Positions 8,110 through 15,270 of a stretch of DNA of 32,083 nt are shown piece after piece (within the stretch, counting starts at the first letter, position 1; each line of letters opens with the position of its first letter). The notes under the pieces are model-generated. The model was not told the DNA's origin and did not search any database. It saw only the letters and a list, made by a program, of their open reading frames with translations. The translations under genes were made by a program, and so were the position numbers. The DNA comes from Candidatus Sumerlaeota bacterium (GTDB lineage: Bacteria; Sumerlaeota; Sumerlaeia; JADFCW01): NCBI GenBank assembly GCA_017161705.1, contig JADFCW010000026.1, positions 1 to 32,083 of the forward strand, written 5' to 3'.

Positions 8110-8270
8110 TGGGGGATGAATGGACAGCATGGATGACATGGGCAACAAGGATACAGTGGACGTTAGCAGCAGCTCCGAAAAGGGTTTTGTGTTTCTGCCT
8201 GGTTTGCTCAGTCCATGTAGTCCATTCCGACCATGCTTTTTGTTCCGACCATGCTGTCCATTTGGCTCCT
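8110..8270. repeat. Degenerate TCCA/TTCCGACC tandem repeats in a spacer
   Basis: The 174-base spacer between the 202-aa gene and the hub gene contains TTCCGACCATGCT at 8225-8237 and again at 8243-8255 (18-base period), GTCCATGTAGTCCATT just before, and ATGGACAGCATGGATGACATG at its other end written in the opposite sense. I see no convincing gene in it. The hub ribosome-binding site lies at its end. Confidence 0.55.
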
Positions 8271-8271
8271 C

Positions 8272-8880
8272 TCACACATACTCGCCTCGAGCGGTCAACT
8301 GGAGACAGAAGCTTACCGAAAGCAGGTGGCGTGCGTTGCGCGACCATTCGAGCGCGGGCGCATCGAGCGCCACGCGCCAGATGACCCGCGCGGCATCCAC
8401 ATAGGAGAACGGTTCGAGGCCCCCGGCGGCTTGCGTGTTGAACCATTCCGCCAGCTGCAATGCGCGCTCGTCGGTCAGATCCTCGAAGCGAACGGATTCG
8501 ACATAATGGGGCGGGCGCAATCGTGTGGCATAAGCCGGGCCGCCTACCGCGCGGACAATCTCGACGCCGGTCTGCTGCGTTCGTTTCGCGGCCGGTTCGA
8601 GGCCGACCGGCCACTCGAATAGCGACCGGGGCGTCCACAATTTTGCGCCCGGCGCCTTCCCCTCGCGCGTGGCAAAGGCCACGGTAATCGAGTCGGCAGC
8701 GACCGACTGGATGGTGCCGAGAAACTCGATCCGGGTCTGGTCGAATTCGCTGAGGAAAACGCGCCGGCCCGCGCGGAAGGAATCCGCCGCGCCAAGGGTC
8801 GGGATAATCCGCACACCGGCGCCGACCGCCCCGCTGGTTTCGCGCTGAACCTCTTTGCTCTGACAGAATAAGGGAATCAT
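8272..8880 (-). CDS. Distal-tail-like minor tail protein
   Basis: A 202-aa protein encoded directly before the hub-like gene. The C-terminal half (YVESVRFEDLTDERALQLAEWF, then GGLEPFSYVDAARVIWRVALD and a final run of alternating hydrophobic strands) resembles the C-terminal beta domain of siphophage distal-tail proteins and the gene-transfer-agent protein next to the hub. In those proteins an F-x-x-D turn is followed by an Arg-Trp/Val strand. The N-terminal half is beta-rich, with an SH3-like stretch around 30-70 (RVFLSEFDQTRIEFLGTIQS). Its ATG overlaps the stop of the upstream 155-aa gene by 4 bases (ATGA), indicating translational coupling. The position just before a hub gene matches siphophage order. 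The functional call is inference from weak motifs plus context. Confidence 0.6.
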   Translation of the reverse strand: MIPLFCQSKEVQRETSGAVGAGVRIIPTLGAADSFRAGRRVFLSEFDQTRIEFLGTIQSVAADSITVAFATREGKAPGAKLWTPRSLFEWPVGLEPAAKRTQQTGVEIVRAVGGPAYATRLRPPHYVESVRFEDLTDERALQLAEWFNTQAAGGLEPFSYVDAARVIWRVALDAPALEWSRNARHLLSVSFCLQLTARGEYV

Positions 8881-9344
8881 GGCCTGGACCTCCGGGAAGC
8901 GGGCGATGAAGCAGCGTTGGAACTCATCGCGACGGTTTTCGGTTCGAGGATCGGCCGGACTGCCCGTGCGGCTTCGACGGCTTCGCCGACCAAAAGCAGT
9001 GCGACGGAATAGGTCAGCGGCTCGCGCGTTTCAGCAGAGGCCGACGGCAGGAGAGCGCGGAAAAACCCATCGAGAGCGACATAGAGCGCGCGGACAGCGG
9101 CGCTCTCCCTGTCGGGCGATTCCGGGGGGCAGGGAGCACCCGCGTCGGCCAGTTGTCCGATTGCCCGCAGAAGGGCGGCGAAGGGTTCGAGCAAATGACT
9201 TTGGCTGACCTCGACAACGAGGCCGCCGAGCAGGAGGGCGTCTGCAGGCGGCGCGGCGGCGGGCGCGGCTGAGAGGACGTTGGGAGGGTCGGGTTTTCGG
9301 GGATGCGGGTGTTTCCATGCAGCGGCCTGGGGGTGGTAGCACAT
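8877..9344 (-). CDS. Hypothetical protein, first gene of the tail-like block
   Basis: A 155-aa protein I do not recognise. The first 35 residues or so are Pro/Ala/His-rich and probably disordered. Residues about 36-70 (LLLGGLVVEVSQSHLLEPFAALLRAIGQL) and 80-130 (VRALYVALDGFFRALLP and YSVALLLVGEAVEAARAV) are predicted mostly helical, and the C-terminus is a Ser/Ala/Arg tail. No signal peptide or clear membrane segment. The ATG at 9344 has GGAG 8 bases upstream. The stop overlaps the next start by 4 bases, so it is translated together with the distal-tail-like gene. By position it could be a tail-assembly or chaperone-like protein, but nothing in the sequence proves it. Confidence 0.6.
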   Translation of the reverse strand: MCYHPQAAAWKHPHPRKPDPPNVLSAAPAAAPPADALLLGGLVVEVSQSHLLEPFAALLRAIGQLADAGAPCPPESPDRESAAVRALYVALDGFFRALLPSASAETREPLTYSVALLLVGEAVEAARAVRPILEPKTVAMSSNAASSPASRRSRP

Positions 9345-9362
9345 TTGTTCTACTCCGAAGGC

Positions 9363-9395
9363 AAAAAATTTGGGGCGCGCATTTACTGCCGCGCC
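9363..9395 (-). terminator. Candidate intrinsic terminator or attenuator after pth
   Basis: On the minus strand a GGCGCG/CGCGCC stem with a 10-base loop is followed by CCAAATTTTTT. It lies about 120 bases after the pth stop and ends just 18 bases before the first ATG of the tail-like block. It could separate pth transcripts from the block or control entry into it. The short stem lowers confidence. Confidence 0.45.
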
Positions 9396-9515
9396 ACGCG
9401 CGCAACGTGCCGCCGATTGAAATCCGCTGACAGGCAAGTCGTCAATTCGCGCAGGCGCCCTTGGGGACACTTGCAGGAACCAAATCGTCGTGGATTGTTT
9501 GGAATCGGAGGCGGG

Positions 9516-10100
9516 TCAAGCCAGAAAATCGCGTCCGTTGAACTCGCTCAACAAGCCTGGGGTCAGGCCCTCGGCGACAGCGCGCTCGACGGCGTCGGCG
9601 GCGCCTTCGCAGACGCGCTCGACCGTCTCTCGGGTTTTGCCCCAGAACGGACGCAGGACATACTCGGTCAGGTCGTCTATCGGCTCGCCTGCGTCTATGC
9701 CGATGCGAAGGCGGGGGAACTCGTTCGTGCCGAGATGATGAATGATCGAAAGCAACCCTTTGTGGCCGCCGGCGCTTCCGCGGGCCCGGATACGCAACCG
9801 CCCCACCTTCAAAGCTACGTCGTCGCATACGACCAGCAGTTGCGATGGTTCGATTGCGTGGCAGCGGGCAAACGGCGCGACGGCCTCGCCGCTGAGATTC
9901 ATGTAGGTCGTCGGCTGCATGAGAACGACCTCGCGGCCGGCAATTTGCGCAGTAGCCAGAAGAGCGCGGTCTTTGCGCGATGCGCGAAACGCGGCGCCGT
10001 GGCGGTCGGCCAGAAGATCGGTCACCACAAAGCCGACATTGTGCGGCGTATGGCGGTAGTTCAGTCCCGGGTTTCCCAGGCCGACAATCAGTCGAATCAT
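9516..10100 (-). CDS. pth: Peptidyl-tRNA hydrolase
   Basis: Cytoplasmic enzyme that cleaves the ester bond of peptidyl-tRNAs released from stalled ribosomes, recycling tRNA. The 194-aa length is typical. The family residues are in their usual numbered positions: Asn10 (GLGNPG), the catalytic His20 (TPHNVGF), Asn68 (TTYMNLSG), Asp93 (VVCDDVAL) and His113 (GSAGGHKGL). Position 114, Asn in E. coli, is Lys here; I believe this occurs in other lineages. The start is the conserved MIRLIVGLGNPG. It lies 12 bases downstream of trpF and is probably co-transcribed with trpC-trpF, an unusual pairing for a translation-recycling enzyme. Confidence 0.96.
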   Translation of the reverse strand: MIRLIVGLGNPGLNYRHTPHNVGFVVTDLLADRHGAAFRASRKDRALLATAQIAGREVVLMQPTTYMNLSGEAVAPFARCHAIEPSQLLVVCDDVALKVGRLRIRARGSAGGHKGLLSIIHHLGTNEFPRLRIGIDAGEPIDDLTEYVLRPFWGKTRETVERVCEGAADAVERAVAEGLTPGLLSEFNGRDFLA

Positions 10101-10112
10101 GCGAACCTCGCC

Positions 10113-10748
10113 CTACTGTGTTTCCGTGACTTTGCGGATGAAGGCCTCGACTTTGGCGGGGTCCTTCTTTCCGGGCGAAGCCTCGACGCCCGAGGAGACA
10201 TCCACGGCCCATGGGTGCGCGGCGGCAATGGCGTCGGCGACGTTTTCGGGCGTGAGGCCGCCGGCCAGAATCAAGCGATAGGTTTTGCTCAGACCGGTGA
10301 CAAGCGAATGATCGAACGTGCGGCCGGTGCCGCCGGCGCGGCGCGGATCGTAGGTGTCGCACAGAATGTAGTCGGCGGCATCATAGCGGATGATCGGTTG
10401 GAGACCGGCGCGGTCGCGGATGCGAAACGACTTGATGACGGCGATGCCGGCGTGGGCGACGGCGCGGCACTGGTCGGGCGTTTCATCGCCGTGCAGCTGA
10501 GCGGCGGCGAGGTCGGCGTCGAGGCAGGCGCCGATGACGTCGCCGGGCTGGGCATTGACAAAGACGCCGACAGGGAGGACGTGAGCAAAACCGGCGCTGC
10601 GGACGGCGGCGACAATGTGGCGGGCCTGTTCGACCGAGACGCGGCGAGGGCTTTCGGCGAAGATAAAGCCCAGCAGGCTGGCGCCGCAGCGCGCCGCATG
10701 GAGCGCATCGTCCACATTGGTCAGACCACAGATTTTGATTCGAGTCAT
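10113..10748 (-). CDS. trpF: Phosphoribosylanthranilate isomerase
   Basis: Third step of tryptophan synthesis: Amadori rearrangement of N-(5-phosphoribosyl)anthranilate to CdRP, in the cytoplasm. It is a 211-aa single-domain TIM barrel. The catalytic general base Cys7 lies in MTRIKICGLT and the general acid Asp131 in YILCDT. The phosphate-binding loops are RAGGTG and LAGGLTPENV, followed by the family's end motif DVSSGVEASPGKKD. Full length and intact. It follows trpC by 56 bases and precedes pth by 12 bases. No other trp gene is in the window, so the pathway is split. I see no strong ribosome-binding site before its ATG. Confidence 0.96.
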   Translation of the reverse strand: MTRIKICGLTNVDDALHAARCGASLLGFIFAESPRRVSVEQARHIVAAVRSAGFAHVLPVGVFVNAQPGDVIGACLDADLAAAQLHGDETPDQCRAVAHAGIAVIKSFRIRDRAGLQPIIRYDAADYILCDTYDPRRAGGTGRTFDHSLVTGLSKTYRLILAGGLTPENVADAIAAAHPWAVDVSSGVEASPGKKDPAKVEAFIRKVTETQ

Positions 10749-10804
10749 GGCCGTTTGAAAGGATGGACAGGAGTTACAAGACCAGTCGTTCCTGGGGATT
10801 TTGT

Positions 10805-11620
10805 TTATCCCGGCGGATTTGTTTTTGCAATCAAGTTAGCCAGGGCTGCGCCGGGATCCGGCGAGCTCATAAAGTGTTCTCCGATCAGGACGGCGTGGAC
10901 ACCCAACCTTGCGAGGTAAAGCAAATCGTTGGCGGAGTGGATGCCGCTTTCGCTGACCGCCAGGACGTCGTCGGGCAGCAGCGGGAGCAGGCGTTCGGTT
11001 TGCCGGAGGTCCACTTCGAGTGTGTCGAGGTTGCGGTTGTTGATGCCGATGATGCCGGTGTTGGATTCGGCGGCGCGCTCGATTTCGGAAACATCGTGCA
11101 CCTCGACCAGCGCGTGCATACGCAAGGCCCAAACCACCTCGATGAGGTCGCGCATGCGGGCATCGTCGAGGATGGCGGCAATGAGCAGGACGGCGTCGGC
11201 GCCGGCGGCCCGCGCCTCGAAAATTTGATAGTCGTCGAGAATAAAATCCTTGCATAAGACCGGCAATCGCACGGCGGCGTGAACCGCCGCAAGGTGTTCG
11301 AGGGAGCCGCCGAAGTATTTCTCGTCGGCCAGAACCGAAATGGCCGCCGCGCCGTTGGCTTCGTAGGAGCGGGCGATGGCAACAGGATCGTAGGGATCGC
11401 GAATGAGACCGCGGGAGGGCGAGGCGCGTTTGCATTCCGCGATGACGGCGGGAGGCGATTGCGGATTGCGGATTCCGGACTGGGGATTGCGAAGGGCGTC
11501 GGCGAGGTTGCGCGGAACCTCGACGGCGGCCAGCCGTTGTTCAATATGGCGCAGCGGAACGCGTTTCTTGCGCTCTTGGATTTCGCTACGCTTGTGAGCC
11601 AGGATTTCGTCAAGAATCAT
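10805..11620 (-). CDS. trpC: Indole-3-glycerol phosphate synthase
   Basis: Closes the indole ring of CdRP to give indole-3-glycerol phosphate, the step after TrpF. A 271-aa TIM barrel with the catalytic Lys64 (ECKRASPSRG), Lys124 (LCKDF) and Glu173 (LVEVHD), the substrate-binding INNRNLDTLEVD, and the SESGI phosphate loop. It starts MILDEILAHKR, like many relatives. Residues 44-55 carry an extra RNPQS-GI-RNPQS duplication encoded by heptamer repeats; it sits between the N-terminal helices and strand 1, where an insertion should be tolerated. It is first of trpC-trpF-pth and divergent from the glycosyltransferase gene, with 242 bases between them for promoters. Confidence 0.96.
   Translation of the reverse strand: MILDEILAHKRSEIQERKKRVPLRHIEQRLAAVEVPRNLADALRNPQSGIRNPQSPPAVIAECKRASPSRGLIRDPYDPVAIARSYEANGAAAISVLADEKYFGGSLEHLAAVHAAVRLPVLCKDFILDDYQIFEARAAGADAVLLIAAILDDARMRDLIEVVWALRMHALVEVHDVSEIERAAESNTGIIGINNRNLDTLEVDLRQTERLLPLLPDDVLAVSESGIHSANDLLYLARLGVHAVLIGEHFMSSPDPGAALANLIAKTNPPG
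11455..11493. repeat. Heptamer tandem repeat inside trpC
   Basis: Degenerate 7-base units GCGGATT, GCGGATT, CCGGACT, GGGGATT preceded by GCGATT. Three units make 21 bases, i.e. seven codons, which gives the in-frame RNPQSGI duplication in TrpC. Confidence 0.65.
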
Positions 11621-11862
11621 TTCGGGATGCTTTTGGGAAAAGGTTCAACCTTCTTGTTCGTGATTCACACTCGTTGGGTATGTAGAAGATTTACTTAAAC
11701 CTGTCCACAATATTTGCAACATCGCTTGCATGGGGAAAGGAGCAATGTCAGCAATTATCCTGCATAGTTGTGTCGTTCCGGCAAAAAGCCTTGATTCTGG
11801 TGTTTTGCCGCGGAAGGGTGAAGTGCATTTCAAGTGTATTTGTGCGTGGTTGGATGGATCTC
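11621..11862. other. Divergent intergenic region between trpC and the glycosyltransferase gene
   Basis: 242 bases with no gene I trust. It must hold the promoter for trpC (minus) and probably that for the glycosyltransferase (plus). A short plus frame at 11745 has a good AAAGGAG ribosome-binding site, but it would run into the glycosyltransferase gene out of frame. I saw no clear trp attenuator or tandem Trp codons. Confidence 0.4.
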
Positions 11863-12987
11863 ATGCGTATCGGCATCAATGCACTGTCGGCAGAGAACCG
11901 GAGCGGCACGGGTCGCTATGCCACGGAACTGGTGCGGCATCTGGCGCGGCTGGATTCGCAGAATGATTATACCATCTTCCTGCACGACGATTCGCCGCTG
12001 TGCAAGACGCTCAGGGGCGTCGAGAACGTGCACCTCAGCCGGCAGCCGCGCCGGTCGCGTCTGACACGCATTATTTGGGAACAGGTGCGGCTTCCCAAAT
12101 TGATCGCGCGCAAGCATCTGGAGGTATTCCACGCGCCGGCGTTCGTTCTGCCGGGCCGATGCGCGGCCCGGATGGTGACGACGGTCCACGACCTTGTGTT
12201 CATGCGCTATCCGGAAACGTTCGGCTATTTCCGCCGCAACTACTTTCACTGGGCGATTCCGCGCTCGGCCTATCGCGCCGCACGCGTGATCGCCGACAGC
12301 GAGGCGACGCGCCGCGACCTCGTTGACCTGTTCGGAGTGACCGCCGAGCGCATTGCGGTGGTGCCGCTGGGTGTCGGGGCGGAGTATTTCGAGCCGGCCC
12401 CGCCCGAGGCCGTCGAGCAGGCGCGGGCGCTCTTCCCGCTGCCCGAACGCTACATTCTGACGGTCGGCACGATCGAGCCGCGCAAGAATCTGGTGCGGCT
12501 TCTCGATGCCTATGCCGCGGTCCGGAAACGGCTGAAGACCGACACGCCCGCTCTTGTTCTCGTCGGGCGCAAAGGGTGGAAATACGGCGAGGTCTTTTCG
12601 CGCATTGCCGAATTGCAGTTGGGCGGCGACGTGGTCTGGAGCGACTTTCTCCCCGACGATGTGGTGCGGGCGGTGTATCAGCGCGCTGCGCTGTTCGTAT
12701 GCCTGTCGCTCCATGAGGGATTCGGCCTGCCGCTGCTGGAGGCGATGGCGTCGGGCACGGCGGTCGTTGCGTCCGACCGCTCCTCGATGCCGGAGGTGGT
12801 GGGCGATGCAGGCGTGCTGGTGGACCCCTTCGCTGTCGAGGCAACGGCCGAGGCAATGACGGCGTTGCTCACGGACCACGAGCGGCGGGCGGCCTTGGCG
12901 GAGCGAGCGCGTGAGCGGGCGCGCGGCTTCTCATGGGAGTTGACAGCGCGGCGGACGCTGGCTATCTATCAAGATGTTGGGTCGTAA
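11863..12987 (+). CDS. GT4-family glycosyltransferase
   Basis: A 374-aa retaining GT-B glycosyltransferase that transfers a sugar from a nucleotide-sugar donor, most likely in envelope polysaccharide or lipopolysaccharide synthesis. The N-terminal acceptor domain starts MRIGINALSAENRSGTGRY, with the family's Gly-rich loop and VTTVHDLVFMRYPE. The C-terminal donor domain has ILTVGTIEPRKNL, LVLVGRKGW and the GT4 E-x7-E motif in HEGFGLPLLEAMASG, then EVVGDAGVLVDP. The closest familiar pattern is the mannosyltransferase-like WbaZ/MtfB group, but donor and acceptor cannot be read from sequence. The ATG at 11863 was chosen because the domain begins there; an ATG three codons earlier is possible. The ribosome-binding site is weak (GGAT). 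Transcribed alone; a terminator-like hairpin follows at 13091. Confidence 0.92.
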   Translation: MRIGINALSAENRSGTGRYATELVRHLARLDSQNDYTIFLHDDSPLCKTLRGVENVHLSRQPRRSRLTRIIWEQVRLPKLIARKHLEVFHAPAFVLPGRCAARMVTTVHDLVFMRYPETFGYFRRNYFHWAIPRSAYRAARVIADSEATRRDLVDLFGVTAERIAVVPLGVGAEYFEPAPPEAVEQARALFPLPERYILTVGTIEPRKNLVRLLDAYAAVRKRLKTDTPALVLVGRKGWKYGEVFSRIAELQLGGDVVWSDFLPDDVVRAVYQRAALFVCLSLHEGFGLPLLEAMASGTAVVASDRSSMPEVVGDAGVLVDPFAVEATAEAMTALLTDHERRAALAERARERARGFSWELTARRTLAIYQDVGS

Positions 12988-13090
12988 AGTTCACGAGCGA
13001 GCAGACAATCACCGCGTTAAGTTTCCAGCAAGGTTCCCAATCATATTAACGATACTGCAAGGGGATGAATTTTTGCTTCGTTGTCTTTTC

Positions 13091-13114
13091 CCCGCGTCCG
13101 GTGCGGGTATTTTT
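13091..13114 (+). terminator. Candidate rho-independent terminator of the glycosyltransferase gene
   Basis: CCCGC/GCGGG stem with a 7-base loop followed by TATTTTT, about 100 bases after the stop codon. Confidence 0.5.
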
Positions 13115-13159
13115 CGCGAGCAGCGAGTCAACAGGCGCGCTGCAGCGGGGGGAAAGAAG

Positions 13160-13206
13160 GCAAACTAAAGTTTGCACTGCGAACGGCAAACTGAAGTTTG
13201 GACTAC
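13160..13206. repeat. Two tandem copies of a palindromic CAAACT-RAAGTTTG repeat
   Basis: Copies at 13160-13180 and 13186-13206 share the core GCAAACTRAAGTTTG followed by NACTRC, with a 5-base gap. The core is near-palindromic (CAAACT/AGTTTG). A third, slightly diverged copy lies at 17655-17675, 4.5 kb away, in another spacer. Confidence 0.7.
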
Positions 13207-13323
13207 AAGCATCGCGAACGCCGTTCTTGTTCCCTTGGAGTGAAAAGGCTGCTAGCTTTCGGTCCTGGAGGCAAAATTCAAAATACTGAGACGGGAATTC
13301 TCAGAGCAATCAGGCAGGGATCT

Positions 13324-15147
13324 ATGTGTGGAATCATCGGGTGTCTCGGAACGGGCGATGTGACGCAGATGCTGATCGAGGGGCTCAAGCGCCTTGAGTA
13401 TCGCGGCTACGACTCGGCGGGCATGGCCGTGATAGCGCAGGACGGCATGAAGGTGCACAAGGTTGTCGGGCGCGTGGCCGAGCTGGAGCGGACGCTGCCA
13501 GAGGATTTTTGCGGTCCGGTCGGCGTAGCGCACACGCGGTGGGCCACCCATGGCGCGCCGTCGGTCGTCAACGCGCATCCGCACCTCGACAGCAAAGGCC
13601 AGCTGGCCGTGGTGCATAACGGAATCATCGAGAATCACCGGACGCTGCGGAGCGTACTGGAGTCGCGCGGCTGCGTGTTTCGCAGCGAAACGGATTCCGA
13701 GGTGCTTGCCCACCTGATTGCGCACTATTATCAGGGCGATCTTCTGGCCGCTGTGCGGCAGGCGCTGCGCGATGTGCGCGGCACTTACGGCATTGCGGTG
13801 ATCAGCACGCTCGAGCCGGATGTTCTGGTGGCGGCACGCAACGGCAGCCCGCTGATTGTCGGCGTGCGCGACGGCGGACTTCTGGTGGCCTCCGATGCCT
13901 CGGCGCTCGTGGCTCATACGCGCGACGTGATCTATTTCGAGGACGGCGAGATTGCAGCACTGCGGGCCGACGGCCTGCGCACCGTTACCCTCGAAGACCT
14001 CGAAGTCAGCAAGACGGTCGAGCGGATTGACTGGGATATGGACCGACTGGAGCGGGGCGGATTCGATCACTTCATGCTGAAGGAAATCCATGAGCAGCCG
14101 GAGGTGATTCGGAACGCGACGCGCGGGCGGCTGCTGGTCGAGGCGGGCGAGGTGAAACTCGGCGGGATCACGCTGTCGAACCGCGAGCTCAAGAAGATCC
14201 GGCGGATTGTGATCACGGCGTGCGGGACGTCATGGCATGCGGCGCTGGTCGGCGAGTACATGCTCGAAAGCTATGCGCACGTGCCCGTCGAGGTCGAGTA
14301 TGCCTCGGAGTTTCGCTATCGCCGGCCGCTGCTCGAACCCGACGATCTGGTCATCGTCATCAGCCAGTCGGGCGAGACGGCCGACACCCTGGCGGCGTTG
14401 CGCGAGGCCAAGGAGCGGGGCGTTGTCACGGTCGGCATCTGCAACGTCGTGGGCAGCACCATTGCACGCGAGACCGATATGGGCATCTATACCCATGCGG
14501 GGCCGGAGATCGGCGTCGCCTCGACCAAGGCGTTTACCGCTCAGCTGACCGTGTTGGCGCTGCTGACGCTGCGGCTGGGGCGGCTGCACTACATGACGCC
14601 GGAGACGTCGCGCGAGATTGTGCGGGCGATGGCGGAATTGCCCGTCAAAGTCGAGCGCGTGTTGGAACACGCCGAGGAGGCGAGGGCAGCGGCGGAGCTG
14701 TTTGCGGTCACCCAGAACTGCTTGTATCTGGGCCGCGGCTTCAATTTCCCCGTTGCTCTCGAAGGCGCCCTAAAGATGAAGGAAATTTCCTACATCCACG
14801 CCGAGGGCTATCCGGCCGCCGAGATGAAGCATGGCCCGATCGCTCTGGTGGACAAAAACATGCCGGTCGTGGTGATTGCCACGCGCGACCGTGTCTATGA
14901 CAAAATCCTGTCGAATATCGAGGAGGTCAAAGCGCGCGGCGGGCGCATTATCGCCGTGGCGACCGAGGGCGATCGCGAAATCCGCCGCCATGCCGATTGC
15001 GTGCTCTATGTGCCTGAAACGCTGGATTTGCTGACGCCGCTTCTGACGGTCGTGCCGCTGCAATTGCTGGCGTACTATGCGGCCGTGGCACGCGGGTGCG
15101 ACGTGGACCGCCCGCGCAATCTGGCCAAGAGTGTAACAGTGGAGTGA
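13324..15147 (+). CDS. glmS: Glutamine-fructose-6-phosphate aminotransferase (isomerising)
   Basis: Makes glucosamine-6-phosphate from fructose-6-phosphate and glutamine, the committed step to UDP-GlcNAc for peptidoglycan and lipopolysaccharide; cytoplasmic. 607 aa, close to the E. coli length. The N-terminal class II glutaminase domain begins MCGIIG, so the nucleophile Cys is exposed after Met removal, and has RLEYRGYDSAGM and HTRWATHGAPS. Two SIS sugar-isomerase domains follow, with CGTSWHAALVGEYMLE, ISQSGETADTLAAL and GRGFNFPVALEGALKMKE. The C-terminus is the hallmark PRNLAKSVTVE. The ATG at 13324 is fixed by the invariant MCGI and has AGGGA upstream; an in-frame upstream extension is not expected in this family. 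It sits between envelope-related genes. Confidence 0.98.
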   Translation: MCGIIGCLGTGDVTQMLIEGLKRLEYRGYDSAGMAVIAQDGMKVHKVVGRVAELERTLPEDFCGPVGVAHTRWATHGAPSVVNAHPHLDSKGQLAVVHNGIIENHRTLRSVLESRGCVFRSETDSEVLAHLIAHYYQGDLLAAVRQALRDVRGTYGIAVISTLEPDVLVAARNGSPLIVGVRDGGLLVASDASALVAHTRDVIYFEDGEIAALRADGLRTVTLEDLEVSKTVERIDWDMDRLERGGFDHFMLKEIHEQPEVIRNATRGRLLVEAGEVKLGGITLSNRELKKIRRIVITACGTSWHAALVGEYMLESYAHVPVEVEYASEFRYRRPLLEPDDLVIVISQSGETADTLAALREAKERGVVTVGICNVVGSTIARETDMGIYTHAGPEIGVASTKAFTAQLTVLALLTLRLGRLHYMTPETSREIVRAMAELPVKVERVLEHAEEARAAAELFAVTQNCLYLGRGFNFPVALEGALKMKEISYIHAEGYPAAEMKHGPIALVDKNMPVVVIATRDRVYDKILSNIEEVKARGGRIIAVATEGDREIRRHADCVLYVPETLDLLTPLLTVVPLQLLAYYAAVARGCDVDRPRNLAKSVTVE

Positions 15148-15166
15148 GGAGGCGTTGAGCGAGGCT

Positions 15167-15214
15167 GCGGGACGGAACGAAGTGCAACACTTCTCCTCTT
15201 GTCCGGCGTCCCGC
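15167..15214 (+). terminator. Nested hairpin after glmS, possible terminator
   Basis: Outer stem GCGGGACG (15167-15174)/CGTCCCGC (15207-15214) encloses a small GAAGTG/CACTTC hairpin (15179-15193). The downstream sequence is only mildly T-rich (GTTTGATTTTG), so termination is uncertain. Confidence 0.4.
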
Positions 15215-15270
15215 GGTGTCCAGGCTGTTTGATTTTGTCCATGATTCATTCCAGTAGAAAGGGAGTACTA

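Larger units (their letters stand above)
12988..13323. other. Intergenic region between the glycosyltransferase gene and glmS
   Basis: 336 bases without a credible gene. It holds a terminator-like hairpin (13091-13114), two tandem copies of a palindromic repeat (13160-13206) and the AGGGA ribosome-binding site of glmS. glmS is often controlled by a GlcN6P ribozyme in Gram-positive bacteria. I could not recognise the glmS ribozyme core here, though I could not run a covariance model. Confidence 0.5.

Noticed and set aside
4738-8136. 1132-aa open frame on the plus strand
   Set aside because: It is the antisense shadow of the hub-like gene: GC-rich codon bias keeps the opposite frame open. Its translation is Gly/Arg/Gln-rich without domains and it lacks a good start site.
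2486-9344. Complete prophage
   Set aside because: No integrase, attachment-site duplication, terminase, portal, capsid, tape-measure or lysis enzyme could be found on either side.
9417-9446. TTGACG plus TTTCAA pair as promoter of the tail-like block
   Set aside because: The -10 element is poor and spacing is 18-19 bases; too weak to list as a feature.
11745-11966. Short plus-strand frame with AAAGGAG ribosome-binding site before the glycosyltransferase gene
   Set aside because: It runs into the glycosyltransferase gene in another frame, has no recognisable features and no tandem Trp or other leader-peptide signature.
13160-13206. Start of a CRISPR array
   Set aside because: Only two repeats with a 5-base gap; CRISPR spacers would be about 30-40 bases, and no cas gene is in the window.
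12988-13323. Possible glmS ribozyme upstream of glmS
   Set aside because: I could not recognise the conserved ribozyme core or its cleavage site next to the start codon; the region is filled by a terminator-like hairpin and palindromic repeats.
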